Assembly (NCBI GenBank): GCA_047614125.1
Contig: JBLHHI010000041.1
Coordinates: 1 to 26,043, forward strand
DNA length: 26,043 bases
Direction: 5' to 3'
Source: JBLHHI01 sp047614125
GTDB lineage: Bacteria > Bacteroidota > Bacteroidia > NS11-12g > UBA9320
In this document: positions 1-8,413 of the stretch, in pieces
Layout of the letters: each line of letters begins with the position of its first letter
How positions within the stretch are numbered: the first letter of the stretch is position 1
The notes under the pieces: generated by a model
Told to the model about the DNA's origin: nothing
The model's database searches: none
What the model saw: the letters and a program-made list of their open reading frames with translations, nothing else
Program-made: the position numbers and the translations under genes

Positions 1-1
1 T

Positions 2-781
2 GTAGGAGAAGATGTGGAAAGCATCATCACACGTTTGTTACAATCTGCCGATTATGATGTTGATTCTGCCGAACGCGGCATTGTATACATCGACGAAATG
101 GATAAAATTTCTCGAAAAAGCGATAATCCAAGCATTACCCGCGATGTAAGTGGCGAAGGTGTTCAGCAAGGCTTATTAAAGCTCCTGGAGGGAACCGTAA
201 CCAACGTTCCACCCCAAGGTGGTAGAAAGCATCCAGATCAAAAATACATTCAAGTTAACACAGCAAACATTCTGTTCATTTGTGGAGGTGCCTTCGAAGG
301 CATCGATCGAATAATAGAGCGTCGAATTACCAAGTCCTCCATTGGGTTTAAAAATGAAACCGAGCAAAGGATCTTGTCCAAAAAAGATCAAATGCTTCAA
401 CATATTTCACCGTTTGATCTTCGTTCGTATGGATTGATTCCCGAGATCATTGGACGGCTCCCGGTGCTTACCTACCTAAACTCTCTTGATGTTGAAACAT
501 TGAAACTTATTTTAACACAGCCAAAAAATGCCTTGGTAAAACAATACGCACGATTGTTTGAGTTGGAAGACAAAAAACTGGTCATTACAGAGGATGTGCT
601 TGACTATATTGTAGACAAGGCTATGGAGTTTAAACTTGGTGCCCGTGGACTGCGCACGATGTGTGAAGCCATCTTACTTGACCACATGTATAAGGCTCCC
701 TCTTCTGATGAAAAGGAAGTCTATGTAGACCTGGAAACAGCCAAACAAGTTCTGGATAAATTTCAGCTTAAAGCAGCCTAG
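2..781 (+). CDS. clpX: ATP-dependent Clp protease ATP-binding subunit ClpX (5'-truncated)
   Basis: This is the C-terminal part of ClpX, the AAA+ unfoldase that feeds substrates to ClpP. The frame is open from base 2, beginning VGEDVES, which matches the conserved GYVGEDVE segment after Walker A. The zinc-binding domain and Walker A lie outside the window. Visible features are Walker B (IVYIDEMDKI), the RKH pore-loop segment (GGRKHP), the IGF loop used for ClpP docking (SSIGFKNE), the GLIPEIIGR box and the sensor-2 motif LGARGLR. The protein ends at a normal ClpX C-terminus (DKFQLKAA). The intact IGF loop suggests it works with ClpP, which would usually be encoded upstream. The family call is secure; only the N-terminus is missing. 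Confidence 0.97.
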   Translation, partial: VGEDVESIITRLLQSADYDVDSAERGIVYIDEMDKISRKSDNPSITRDVSGEGVQQGLLKLLEGTVTNVPPQGGRKHPDQKYIQVNTANILFICGGAFEGIDRIIERRITKSSIGFKNETEQRILSKKDQMLQHISPFDLRSYGLIPEIIGRLPVLTYLNSLDVETLKLILTQPKNALVKQYARLFELEDKKLVITEDVLDYIVDKAMEFKLGARGLRTMCEAILLDHMYKAPSSDEKEVYVDLETAKQVLDKFQLKAA

Positions 782-820
782 CTTAGCAATTAATCAACTT
801 ATTTTTATTCATTTGCGGTG

Positions 821-2146
821 ATGCTGCAAAAAAACAATCCAAAATTGCTCAATGGTTGGGCGTTTTACGACTGGGCAAATTCTGTTTACAACCTCGTTAT
901 TACAACAGCCATCTTTCCCATCTATTTTGAGTTAAAAGCGTTACACCGATCGGAAGTAGTTGATGGAAAAGAAATCAAATATTTAACAGCCTTTGGTCGC
1001 GAATATGTGAACATGGAATTGTACTCATACGTCTTCTCCGTTTCCTTTATTGTAGTTGCGTTATTGGTACCCTTGCTCAGCGGTATTGCAGATTATTCGG
1101 GAAACAAAAAACGGTTTATGCAGTTTTTCTGCTACCTGGGTGCGGCCTCCTGCATTTCATTGTATTGGTTTGATCCTGAATACATTGAGTTGTGTTTACT
1201 CTCTCCTTTCTTTGCCAGCATTGGCTTTTGGGGCAGCTTAGTCTTTTACAATTCCTACCTTCCAGAAATAGCAACTACCGATAAACAAGACGCCGTAAGT
1301 GCAAAAGGTTTTGCCTTTGGCTATGTTGGAAGCATTATTCTTTTAGTTGGGATAATTGTGGCAAACAAGGTATTTTACGTACCCATAAAATACGGGTTTG
1401 TAGCGGTTGGATTGTGGTGGGCGGGGTTTGCACAATTTACCTACGCTCGTTTGCCAAATAACGTACATGACAAAAAACCCGATCGAAGAAAAGGATATAT
1501 ATTTAAAGGTTTCCAAGAGCTAAGAAGTGTTTTTCGATCCATTAAGAAACAGCCCAAGATTTACAAATTTCTCACCGCCTTTTTTGTGTACAACATGGGT
1601 GTTCAAACCATTATGCTTTTGGCAGGCGTTTTTGCCGTAGAAGAAATAGACTGGCCTGTGGTGGATGGTGTGAAGGATACCAGTGGATTGATTATCAGCA
1701 TTATAGTAATTCAATTGGTTGCTATTGTTGGCGCGCTCTCTTTGTCGAGATTATCTAGAAAGATCGGAAATATGGCCGTTATTCAAATAACCATTGCATT
1801 TTGGATGGTGGTTTGTGCGATGGCGTATTTCATTCACAGTCCAACCGAGTTTTATGTTTTAGCGGCAATGGTAGGCTTTGTTATGGGTGGAATTCAATCG
1901 ATGAGCCGATCTACGTATTCGAAAATGATACCAGAAACAACAGACAATGCCTCCTATTTTAGCTTCTTTGATGTTTTGGAAAAAATTGGTTTAATCATTG
2001 GCCCATTTTTGTATGGATATGTTACCGGCAACTTGGGAGGCATGCGAAATGCGGTACTCATTCTAGGGGGAATTTTCATCGTTGGTTTCATACTAATAAT
2101 CCCGGTTCAACGTGCTGCAAAAGCAGAAATTTTAAACAAAAATTAA
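821..2146 (+). CDS. UMF1-family MFS transporter
   Basis: An inner-membrane major facilitator superfamily protein of 441 residues with about 12 hydrophobic segments. The N-terminus (NGWAFYDWANSVYNLVITT) is the hallmark AxYDWANS start of the UMF1/Atg22-like family; the substrate cannot be told from sequence. The MGGIQSMSRSTYSKMIP segment in the C-terminal half is also typical of the family. An in-frame GTG lies at 818, but the ATG at 821 is preferred. The box TTCATTTG at 808-815, one mismatch from TAnnTTTG, would place transcription start almost at the ATG. rsmE follows after only 5 nt, so the two are probably co-transcribed. Confidence 0.9.
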   Translation: MLQKNNPKLLNGWAFYDWANSVYNLVITTAIFPIYFELKALHRSEVVDGKEIKYLTAFGREYVNMELYSYVFSVSFIVVALLVPLLSGIADYSGNKKRFMQFFCYLGAASCISLYWFDPEYIELCLLSPFFASIGFWGSLVFYNSYLPEIATTDKQDAVSAKGFAFGYVGSIILLVGIIVANKVFYVPIKYGFVAVGLWWAGFAQFTYARLPNNVHDKKPDRRKGYIFKGFQELRSVFRSIKKQPKIYKFLTAFFVYNMGVQTIMLLAGVFAVEEIDWPVVDGVKDTSGLIISIIVIQLVAIVGALSLSRLSRKIGNMAVIQITIAFWMVVCAMAYFIHSPTEFYVLAAMVGFVMGGIQSMSRSTYSKMIPETTDNASYFSFFDVLEKIGLIIGPFLYGYVTGNLGGMRNAVLILGGIFIVGFILIIPVQRAAKAEILNKN

Positions 2147-2151
2147 ACGAA

Positions 2152-2865
2152 ATGCACACCTTTTACATTCCAGATCTTGATAACGAGATGGTCTTCTTGT
2201 CGGAAGAAGAATCGAAGCACGCCGTTAAAGTGCTTCGTTTAAAGTTGGATGATGCGTGTTTGGCCATAAATGGAAAAGGGAAGTCGGCAAAAGTCTCAAT
2301 ATCCGAAATTCATAAAAAAACTGTTCAACTAAAGGTTGTTGAGGTTTTAACCAATCAAGATAAACCTCCATTTGAACTCACCCTTTGCCTCGCTCCCACT
2401 AAACGCTCGGAACGAATGGAATGGATGATCGAGAAATTGGTGGAAGTTGGTATATTTAAGTTGGTATTAATGCAAACCGATAATTCTGAGCGAAGCAGAA
2501 TAAGCATCACCCGTTTGCATAAAAAAGCGATGTCTGCTCTAAAACAGAGTGGGCAGCTTTGGCTTCCAGAAATTGTGGAAGCTAAAAATTTTGAAGCCGT
2601 TGTAAAATCCTTTAAAAGTGAGCTTAACTTTCTTGCACATTGTCGCGAAACTGAAAAAGTAACGTTGAAAGCAATTCCAACAAAGGTAAAGTCGGTGACC
2701 ATTTGCATTGGACCAGAAGGAGACTTTACTCCGAGCGAAATTGAACATAGCATTAAGCACGGATTCCAATCGCTTAGTTTGGGGTCTTCAAGGCTCAGAA
2801 CCGAAACCGCAGGCCTTGTTGCATGTACGCTAATCAACCATTTTTACGTTACCTTAGCAGAATGA
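2152..2865 (+). CDS. rsmE: 16S rRNA (uracil-1498-N3)-methyltransferase RsmE
   Basis: A SPOUT-class methyltransferase that methylates U1498 of 16S rRNA using S-adenosylmethionine; 237 residues is the normal family length. The N-terminal PUA-like part contains EEESKHAVKVLRLK. The C-terminal knot region has the diagnostic ICIGPEGDFTPSEI and LGSSRLRTETAGL motifs, which form the SAM site. It begins 5 nt after the transporter stop and its TGA overlaps the next ATG (ATGA). This indicates translational coupling with the DUF4159 gene. Identification is secure. Confidence 0.96.
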   Translation: MHTFYIPDLDNEMVFLSEEESKHAVKVLRLKLDDACLAINGKGKSAKVSISEIHKKTVQLKVVEVLTNQDKPPFELTLCLAPTKRSERMEWMIEKLVEVGIFKLVLMQTDNSERSRISITRLHKKAMSALKQSGQLWLPEIVEAKNFEAVVKSFKSELNFLAHCRETEKVTLKAIPTKVKSVTICIGPEGDFTPSEIEHSIKHGFQSLSLGSSRLRTETAGLVACTLINHFYVTLAE

Positions 2866-3527
2866 TGAAACGCCTAACATCGGTTTTTATTTGCAGCCTG
2901 GTTCTGTTGTTAAACACCTCATTTACAACTGATTACTCTTTCCAAATAGCAAAACTCAAATACAGCGGTGGTGGAGATTGGTACGCCAACCGAACCGCCT
3001 TACCCAACTTAATAAACTTTTGTAATCGAAACCTTTCAACCAATATTGATCCGCAAGACCAGGTGGTTGAAGTTGGAAGTTCCGACATATACAACTACCC
3101 TTACGTTTACATGACGGGACACGGAAATGTTGTTTTCACAGATAAAGATGTTGACAATTTGAGAAAGTATCTAGAAGCCGGAGGTTTCTTGCACATTGAT
3201 GATAATTATGGATTCGAAAAGTTTGTACGGCCACAAATGAAGCGGGTTTTTCCTGAATTGGATTTTGTTGAACTTCCCTTTACTCATGGCGTTTATAATC
3301 AGAAGTTTGCCTTCACCAATGGGTTGCCCAAGATTCACGAACACGATGGACTTCCACCTAAAGGATACGGATTATTATTAAAGGGCCGGTTAATTTGTTT
3401 TATGGATGTTGAATGCGATTTAGGAAACGGATGGGAAGATGCTGGAATTTACAGTGATACTGAAGAAACTCGCCAAAAAGCACTCAAGATGGGTGCCAAC
3501 ATCTTGCAATACATACTCACAAACTAA
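2862..3527 (+). CDS. DUF4159 domain-containing exported protein
   Basis: A protein of 221 residues whose role is unknown. The start is taken at the ATG overlapping the rsmE stop, because this gives a clean signal peptide (MMKRL, a hydrophobic stretch, then a polar region after NTSFTT). An in-frame upstream ATG at 2823 lies well inside rsmE and would add charged residues before the signal. The mature part matches DUF4159: FQIAKLKYSGGGDWYANR near the start, a central YVYMTGHGNVVF and GGFLHIDDNYG, and a late FMDVECDLGNGWED. DUF4159 proteins have a glutamine-amidotransferase-like fold and often occur with VWA/MoxR genes in larger membrane proteins; here it is a single short secreted domain. The family call is confident. 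Confidence 0.85.
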   Translation: MMKRLTSVFICSLVLLLNTSFTTDYSFQIAKLKYSGGGDWYANRTALPNLINFCNRNLSTNIDPQDQVVEVGSSDIYNYPYVYMTGHGNVVFTDKDVDNLRKYLEAGGFLHIDDNYGFEKFVRPQMKRVFPELDFVELPFTHGVYNQKFAFTNGLPKIHEHDGLPPKGYGLLLKGRLICFMDVECDLGNGWEDAGIYSDTEETRQKALKMGANILQYILTN

Positions 3528-3547
3528 ATGCACTTGATTTTCGCTCT

Positions 3548-4426
3548 ATGAAGCGCATCTTATTCATAATCAACCCGATAAGCGGTGGTAAAAAGAAAGA
3601 TCACCTTCCCCACCTCATAGAAAAGCACTTGGATCATTCCCGATTCCATTCAGAAATATTTCATTGGACATCCTACCCAAAACTGCGCACAAGATTGGGC
3701 CAATTTGTGGAAGATTCCGGAAATATAGTGGTGGCAGTTGGAGGAGACGGCACCATTAATATCATTGCGAGCTTGATGTATGGCACCCAAACGACTTTGG
3801 GTGTTGTACCCATGGGCAGTGGAAATGGTTTTGCACGCGCGCTCAAAATACCTCTTAACCCGGCGGACGCCATCCTTGCCTTGAATGATGCCGAAGAACG
3901 AATGCTGGATGTTTGGATCTGCAATACTTCTTCATTTGTAAATGTTGCTGGAATTGGCTTTGATGCAACCGTTAGCCAGCGATATAAATCTTTCAAAAAA
4001 CGGGGCCTGCTCTCTTACGCCAAATCAGTCTTGCTCATATACCCAAGTGCAAAAGAATATACTTTTAACATTACGCTAGATGGACAAAAGTACTGTTACA
4101 AAGGTTTTATGTTGAGTGTGGCCAATGGTCCGCAATGGGGCAATAATTTCACCATTGCACCATGTGCTCGTTTTGATGATGGCTTGCTAGACCTCATTAT
4201 TGTACGCAAACCAAAACTTTGGCAAATTATTTCACTTTTAAGAGCTTTTCGAAATGGCAACAAGTCACAAAATGGCATCTCCTTACGAGGGAAATCGATT
4301 CAAATTCATAGTGAATCAAACATCCATTTACATTTGGATGGTGAGGCCAGCGGAACGAATACGGATTTTAGGTTTGAACTTGAAGATAAAAAGCTGCGCG
4401 TACTCCAACCCAGTGCGCTCCAATAG
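3548..4426 (+). CDS. Diacylglycerol kinase-family (YegS/BmrU-like) lipid kinase
   Basis: A 292-residue soluble or peripheral lipid kinase of the DAGK catalytic family, expected to phosphorylate a diacylglycerol-like or sphingoid lipid with ATP. Visible motifs are INPISGGKKK at the N-terminus, the nucleotide-binding VVAVGGDGTIN, and PMGSGNGFARAL, the characteristic GSGNGxAR segment. The C-terminal beta-sandwich domain contains ANGPQWGNNFTIAP and ends with HLHLDGEASG. It starts 20 nt after the DUF4159 stop and is probably the last gene of the rsmE operon. It faces icmF convergently. The exact lipid substrate cannot be assigned. Confidence 0.9.
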   Translation: MKRILFIINPISGGKKKDHLPHLIEKHLDHSRFHSEIFHWTSYPKLRTRLGQFVEDSGNIVVAVGGDGTINIIASLMYGTQTTLGVVPMGSGNGFARALKIPLNPADAILALNDAEERMLDVWICNTSSFVNVAGIGFDATVSQRYKSFKKRGLLSYAKSVLLIYPSAKEYTFNITLDGQKYCYKGFMLSVANGPQWGNNFTIAPCARFDDGLLDLIIVRKPKLWQIISLLRAFRNGNKSQNGISLRGKSIQIHSESNIHLHLDGEASGTNTDFRFELEDKKLRVLQPSALQ

Positions 4427-4499
4427 CTAATTTGCTCATTTTAAAACTATTAATCAAGAACTCTTAGACAAGGTTCTGTCATTCATTTGCTAGAAACCG

Positions 4500-7400
4500 T
4501 TACATATTCCTTCTGTACTGCCCTCCCACTTCAAATAAGGCGTCGGTAATTTGTCCCAACGAACAATACTTGGCAGTATCCATCAATGCGTCAAAAATGT
4601 TTTCATTGGCCAAGGCCACTTTTTGAAGATTTTTCAGGTGTACGTTGGATTGATTTGGGTACCGAGCATGCAAGTTTTTAAGTGTGGTTATTTGCGACTC
4701 CTTTTCCTCTTCGGTTGCCCGTATTACCTCTTTGGGGATAATGGTTGGAGAACCCTTGCTGTTTAAGAATGTATTCACACCAATTATTGGAAATTCGCCG
4801 TTGTGTTTTAAGGTTTCGTAATACAGGCTTTCTTCTTGGATTTTAGATCGTTGGTACATGGTTTCCATAGCACCTAAAACTCCACCTCTCTCAGTAATGC
4901 GGTCAAATTCGTCGAGAACCGCTTCTTCCACAAGTTCTGTGAGTTCTTCAATAATGAATGAACCCTGAAGCGGGTTTTCATTCTTAGCCAATCCAAGCTC
5001 TTTGTTTATAATGAGCTGGATGGCAACAGCTCTACGTACACTCTCTTCAGTTGGGGTTGTAATTGCCTCATCGTACGCATTGGTGTGTAAGCTGTTGCAA
5101 TTGTCATAGATGGCATAAAGTGCTTGTAAGGTGGTGCGTATATCATTAAAGTCTATTTCTTGAGCATGCAAGCTTCTACCACTGGTTTGAATGTGGTACT
5201 TGAGCATTTGTGAACGTTCGTCGGCGTCATATTTGAGCTTCATCGCCTTTGCCCAAATCTTTCGAGCAACTCTGCCAATAACCGCATATTCCGGATCGAT
5301 GCCGTTGCTAAAGAAGAAGCTTAAGTTCGGACCAAACTGATTGATGTCCATTCCTCTACTTAGGTAATATTCAACGTAGGTAAAGCCGTTTGCCAAGGTA
5401 AAGGCAAGTTGAGTAATTGGGTTGGCACCTGCTTCGGCTATGTGATATCCAGAAATAGATACCGAATAAAAATTTCGAACGTTTTGATCAATGAAATAGG
5501 ATTGAACGTCTCCCATCATACGCAGCGCAAACTCGGTTGAGAAAATACATGTATTCTGAGCTTGGTCTTCTTTTAATATATCGGCCTGAACGGTGCCACG
5601 AACTTGATTTAGCGTACGAACTTTTATTTCATTGTAAATATTATCTGGCAATACATCGCTGCCATTTAAGCCCAAAAGCATAAGTCCCAGCCCGTTATTC
5701 CCAGCTGGCAAGTTGCCTAAATAAGCGGGCTGTGAGCTTCCTTTGGCCTTAAAAAACGATGCGATCTTTTTGGAAACTTCAGATTCAAGGCCGTGTTCAT
5801 TAATGTAAATTTCGCATTGTTGATCAATGGCTGCGTTCATAAAAAAGGCCAAGAGCATCGGTGCTGGACCATTAATCGTCATAGAAACCGAAGTCATCGG
5901 GTTGGCTAAATCAAAGCCAGAATAGAGTTTTTTGGCATCATCCAGGCAGCATATACTCACACCGGCATTTCCTATTTTACCATAAATGTCGGGTCTATAA
6001 TCTGGATCATTTCCGTATAAGGTTACCGAATCAAAGGCCGTGCTCAATCTCTTGGCGGGCATGCTGCTGCTCAAATAATGAAAGCGTTTGTTCGTACGTT
6101 CTGGACCGCCTTCACCAGCAAACATTCTGGTGGGATCTTCTCCTTGTCTTTTAAATGGGTAGATCCCAGAGGTAAATGGAAATTTTCCAGGCACGTTTTC
6201 CTGCATGATCCACGATAAAACATCACCCCAAGCCTCATACTTCGGAAGTGAAATCTTACTGATTTTTTGTTGAGAGAGGGAAATTGACTTGGTATCAACG
6301 TGAATGTCCTTTCCTCTTACTTGGTAGGTATAAACATCGCTCGCATAACGTTTTTTGGTCTCGGGCCATTCTTCCAGTTCTTTTTTAAGCTTCGGATCAA
6401 AATTCAAGGACAGCATCGCCTTGGTTTCGGAAAGTGACTTTCCAAGATTCTTTGAATCGGCTGGGGCCAAGGCCTCTACAGCTTTTTCTGCTTGATCTAA
6501 ACCAAATAATTGTTGTGCTATGCGGGCTTGTTCCTTTCCCCATTCGTTGTACTGCCGATTACTTTCTGAGATTTCAGATAGATATCGAACTCGATTGGGT
6601 GGAATTATGTAAATTTTTTCCGATAAATCTTGACTTGCCGTAGCGGTTGAATCGAAGCTGGCTTTGGTTTCGGAGTTCAACAACTCCATTATTCGTACAT
6701 ACAAGGCATTTACCCCTGGATCATTAAATTGGCTGGCAATGGTGCCATATACGGGCATGGTATCAACGGGCTTGTCGAAGAACTTATGATTTCTTTGAAA
6801 TTGTTTTTTCACATCTCTCAACGCATCAAGAGCTCCCCGTTTATCAAATTTGTTGAGGGCAATGATGTCGGCAAAATCAAGCATATCAATTTTCTCCAGC
6901 TGGGTTGCTGCCCCGTATTCAGGGGTCATTACGTAAAGGCTAACATCGCTGTGATCCGTAATCTCTGTATCACTCTGCCCAATTCCCGATGTTTCTAGAA
7001 TAATGAGATCGAAGTCACTTACTTTCAAAATGTCTTTTGCAACGTCAATGTGTTTCGACAAGGCAAGGTTTGCCTGCCGAGTGGCCAATGATCGCATATA
7101 AACCCGCTCACTTTTAATGCTATTCATCCGAATGCGATCTCCTAATAAGGCGCCTCCAGTTTTTCGCTTGCTCGGATCCACAGAAATGATAGCAATCGTT
7201 TTCTCTTTAAAATCATGCAAAAATCTGCGAACGAGTTCATCCACCAAGCTGCTTTTGCCCGCTCCGCCAGTACCGGTAATGCCCAGTACAGGGATGTTAT
7301 AGTTAGCCGCTTTTTCACGAATTATTCGCAACGTATCCTTATGATTCTCTGGGTAATTTTCTGCCGCGGATATCATGCGAGCAATCGACATTTTGTCTTT

Positions 7401-7880
7401 GCTGGCAAGTTGATCCATCTCTCCATTTAAATCCCGACCCGTCGGAAAGTCAGAGCGTTCGATTAAGTCATTAATCATGCCCTGCAAGCCCATTGACCTG
7501 CCGTCGTCGGGATGATAAATTCGAGTTATTCCATAGTTCTGAAGATCCTCAATCTCGGAAGGAAGAATGGTTCCTCCACCGCCTCCAAATAGTTTAATGT
7601 GTCCAGCGCCTTTTTGCTTGAGCAAATCGAACATATACTTAAAATACTCATTATGTCCACCTTGGTAAGAGGTAAGTGCGATGGCATTAGCGTCTTCTTC
7701 AATGGCTGTGTCCACTACTTCTTCAGCAGATCGATCGTGTCCGAGATGAATTACTTCACATCCAGAAGCTTGAATGATTCGTCGCATTACGTTAATGGCT
7801 GCATCATGCCCATCAAAGAGCGAAGCGGCGGTAATAATTCTGACTTTATTTTTAGGCGAATATGATGGGGTTTCCTGCAT
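4500..7880 (-). CDS. icmF: Fused isobutyryl-CoA mutase IcmF (B12 domain, G-protein chaperone and mutase)
   Basis: A cobalamin-dependent mutase of 1126 residues that interconverts isobutyryl-CoA and n-butyryl-CoA and carries its own GTPase repair chaperone. Domain order fits IcmF. The N-terminal B12-binding domain has DGHDAA (His25 is the lower axial ligand) and a glycine-rich LFGGGGGT. A MeaB-like GTPase has Walker A TGTGGAGKSS (about 202-211) and NKFD (343-346). The C-terminal mutase contains YPFKRQGEDPTRMF and NGPAPMLLAFFMNAA. Where methylmalonyl-CoA mutase has the substrate-binding Arg (VRNTYI), this protein has Gln775 (AQNTCI), which favours IcmF over methylmalonyl-CoA mutase. It has its own -7 box at 7900-7907 and a leader of about 15 nt. 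Confidence 0.95.
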   Translation of the reverse strand: MQETPSYSPKNKVRIITAASLFDGHDAAINVMRRIIQASGCEVIHLGHDRSAEEVVDTAIEEDANAIALTSYQGGHNEYFKYMFDLLKQKGAGHIKLFGGGGGTILPSEIEDLQNYGITRIYHPDDGRSMGLQGMINDLIERSDFPTGRDLNGEMDQLASKDKMSIARMISAAENYPENHKDTLRIIREKAANYNIPVLGITGTGGAGKSSLVDELVRRFLHDFKEKTIAIISVDPSKRKTGGALLGDRIRMNSIKSERVYMRSLATRQANLALSKHIDVAKDILKVSDFDLIILETSGIGQSDTEITDHSDVSLYVMTPEYGAATQLEKIDMLDFADIIALNKFDKRGALDALRDVKKQFQRNHKFFDKPVDTMPVYGTIASQFNDPGVNALYVRIMELLNSETKASFDSTATASQDLSEKIYIIPPNRVRYLSEISESNRQYNEWGKEQARIAQQLFGLDQAEKAVEALAPADSKNLGKSLSETKAMLSLNFDPKLKKELEEWPETKKRYASDVYTYQVRGKDIHVDTKSISLSQQKISKISLPKYEAWGDVLSWIMQENVPGKFPFTSGIYPFKRQGEDPTRMFAGEGGPERTNKRFHYLSSSMPAKRLSTAFDSVTLYGNDPDYRPDIYGKIGNAGVSICCLDDAKKLYSGFDLANPMTSVSMTINGPAPMLLAFFMNAAIDQQCEIYINEHGLESEVSKKIASFFKAKGSSQPAYLGNLPAGNNGLGLMLLGLNGSDVLPDNIYNEIKVRTLNQVRGTVQADILKEDQAQNTCIFSTEFALRMMGDVQSYFIDQNVRNFYSVSISGYHIAEAGANPITQLAFTLANGFTYVEYYLSRGMDINQFGPNLSFFFSNGIDPEYAVIGRVARKIWAKAMKLKYDADERSQMLKYHIQTSGRSLHAQEIDFNDIRTTLQALYAIYDNCNSLHTNAYDEAITTPTEESVRRAVAIQLIINKELGLAKNENPLQGSFIIEELTELVEEAVLDEFDRITERGGVLGAMETMYQRSKIQEESLYYETLKHNGEFPIIGVNTFLNSKGSPTIIPKEVIRATEEEKESQITTLKNLHARYPNQSNVHLKNLQKVALANENIFDALMDTAKYCSLGQITDALFEVGGQYRRNM

Positions 7881-7899
7881 ATAATATCGAGTGGATGCA

Positions 7900-7907
7900 C
7901 AAAGATA
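7900..7907 (-). promoter_or_regulatory. icmF promoter, Bacteroidota -7 box
   Basis: TATCTTTG on the minus strand matches TAnnTTTG exactly and ends 20 nt before the icmF start codon. No clear -33 TTG is found at the usual distance. The box lies just downstream of the unit 1 terminator, which suggests icmF is transcribed independently of the upstream RNA unit. Confidence 0.6.
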
Positions 7908-7926
7908 TTATTTTAAAAGAATGGCT

Positions 7927-7956
7927 AAAAAGAATAAGGGGCCAAGGCCCCTTATT
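7927..7956 (-). terminator. Intrinsic terminator of RNA unit 1
   Basis: On the minus strand, arms AATAAGGGGCC and GGCCCCTTATT form an 11-bp stem followed by a C and TTTTT. There is no T-run on the plus-strand side, so it acts on leftward transcripts. No convincing ORF precedes it, so it implies a noncoding transcript. Confidence 0.85.
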
Positions 7957-7990
7957 CAACACTTTAAAAGAAAAGACATGATTTAATAAT

Positions 7991-8079
7991 AGTAGTTTTT
8001 CCGTCTCCGGAATAATAGTAGTAGTAGTAAATGTAATTTTAGTATGTTATCAAATTCTTGTTGTTATCGTTGTTGTTGT
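7991..8079 (-). repeat. Triplet-repeat tracts of unit 1
   Basis: Plus-strand GTA is repeated four times at 8018-8029 (UAC/ACU in the transcript), with a shorter AGTAGT at 7991-7996. GTT runs at 8059-8066 and 8069-8077 read as CAA/AAC repeats. Both RNA-sense repeats lack G and should be weakly structured. Confidence 0.8.
7999..8012 (-). other. GNRA-capped hairpin of unit 1
   Basis: On the minus strand the sequence is TTCCG-GAGA-CGGAA: a 5-bp perfect stem with a GAGA (GNRA) tetraloop. The equivalent position in unit 2 carries TTCC-GTGA-GGAA. The loop class is kept while its sequence differs. Confidence 0.6.
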
Positions 8080-8090
8080 GCCAGATATAT

Positions 8091-8106
8091 TTCAATTCTT
8101 GTGCCA
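8091..8106 (-). promoter_or_regulatory. Candidate sigma-54 (RpoN) promoter, unit 1
   Basis: The minus strand reads TGGCAC-AAGAA-TTGAA. This equals the sigma-54 consensus TGGCAC-N5-TTGCA/T except for A in place of C in the -12 GC. The same TGGCAC-N5-TTGAA occurs in unit 2. No TAnnTTTG box lies at a suitable position here. RpoN itself is not in the window. Confidence 0.6.
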
Positions 8107-8191
8107 CTAATTGCCCGAAAAGTTTAAAGATCTAAATATCAATCACTTGCGACTGCATATACTTTACCCAACTGTGAATAAAATGTGGGTA

Positions 8192-8214
8192 TTGTCTATT
8201 TATGGGAATATATT
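8192..8214 (-). promoter_or_regulatory. Conserved upstream element, unit 1
   Basis: A 23-nt block matching 8727-8749 at 20 of 23 positions, with shared cores TTGTCTA and GGAATATATT on the plus strand. It lies about 86 nt upstream of the sigma-54 -24 element. Position and conservation suit an enhancer-binding-protein site. The regulator is unknown. Confidence 0.5.
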
Positions 8215-8368
8215 CCAATTTTGGCTCAATAATCCAACCTTAGAATATCGCATTTGGCGTGGAGGGTGCATCCCAGAGATTTAAATGCGCAGTTGGATGC
8301 GCGTCAATTAAAAAGAGCAATGCGGCCGTAAGAAATAATTGGTTGAGGGATTGCATTAAAAATGCGAC
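8215..8368. other. Intergenic spacer between RNA units
   Basis: No gene is supported here. It contains an imperfect inverted pair (ATCCAAC at 8232-8238 and GTTGGAT at 8291-8297) and a repeated TGCGC around 8287-8302. Their meaning is unclear. Confidence 0.5.
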
Positions 8369-8391
8369 AAAAAAAAGGGGGCAGAGCCCCC
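8369..8391 (-). terminator. Intrinsic terminator of RNA unit 2
   Basis: On the minus strand the stem GGGGGC-TCT-GCCCCC is followed by eight T residues. It is directional, since the plus strand has an A-run before the stem and no T-run after it. It sits about 230 nt downstream of the unit 2 sigma-54 box. Confidence 0.9.
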
Positions 8392-8413
8392 AAGACATTT
8401 TGAAAACAGACTT

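Larger units (their letters stand above)
7927..8080 (-). ncRNA. Candidate small RNA, unit 1 (triplet-repeat family)
   Basis: A predicted leftward transcript of about 155 nt, with the 5' end inferred as about 12 nt beyond the sigma-54 -12 element and the 3' end at the terminator. In order it has CAA repeats (AACAACAAC), an ACU/UAC repeat block, the hairpin UUCCG-GAGA-CGGAA, a second ACU patch, AUGUCUU and the terminator. The only small frame is a seven-codon ATG-TCT...TGA, which I do not consider a gene. A related unit with the same order of elements lies about 520 nt upstream. I do not recognise the family. Expression is inferred from promoter-like and terminator signals only. Confidence 0.6.

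Noticed and set aside
2355..2837. 160-residue minus-strand frame
   Set aside because: Antisense shadow of rsmE, whose protein is clearly conserved; the shadow has no recognisable family.
4427..4499. Possible terminator between the lipid kinase and icmF
   Set aside because: Only a 5-bp AGAAC/GTTCT pairing without a T-run.
8254..8275. Plus-strand TGGCGT-GGAGG-GTGCA resembling a sigma-54 box
   Set aside because: GG-N10-GC spacing fits, but three consensus positions differ and no conserved partner or transcript unit follows on the plus strand.
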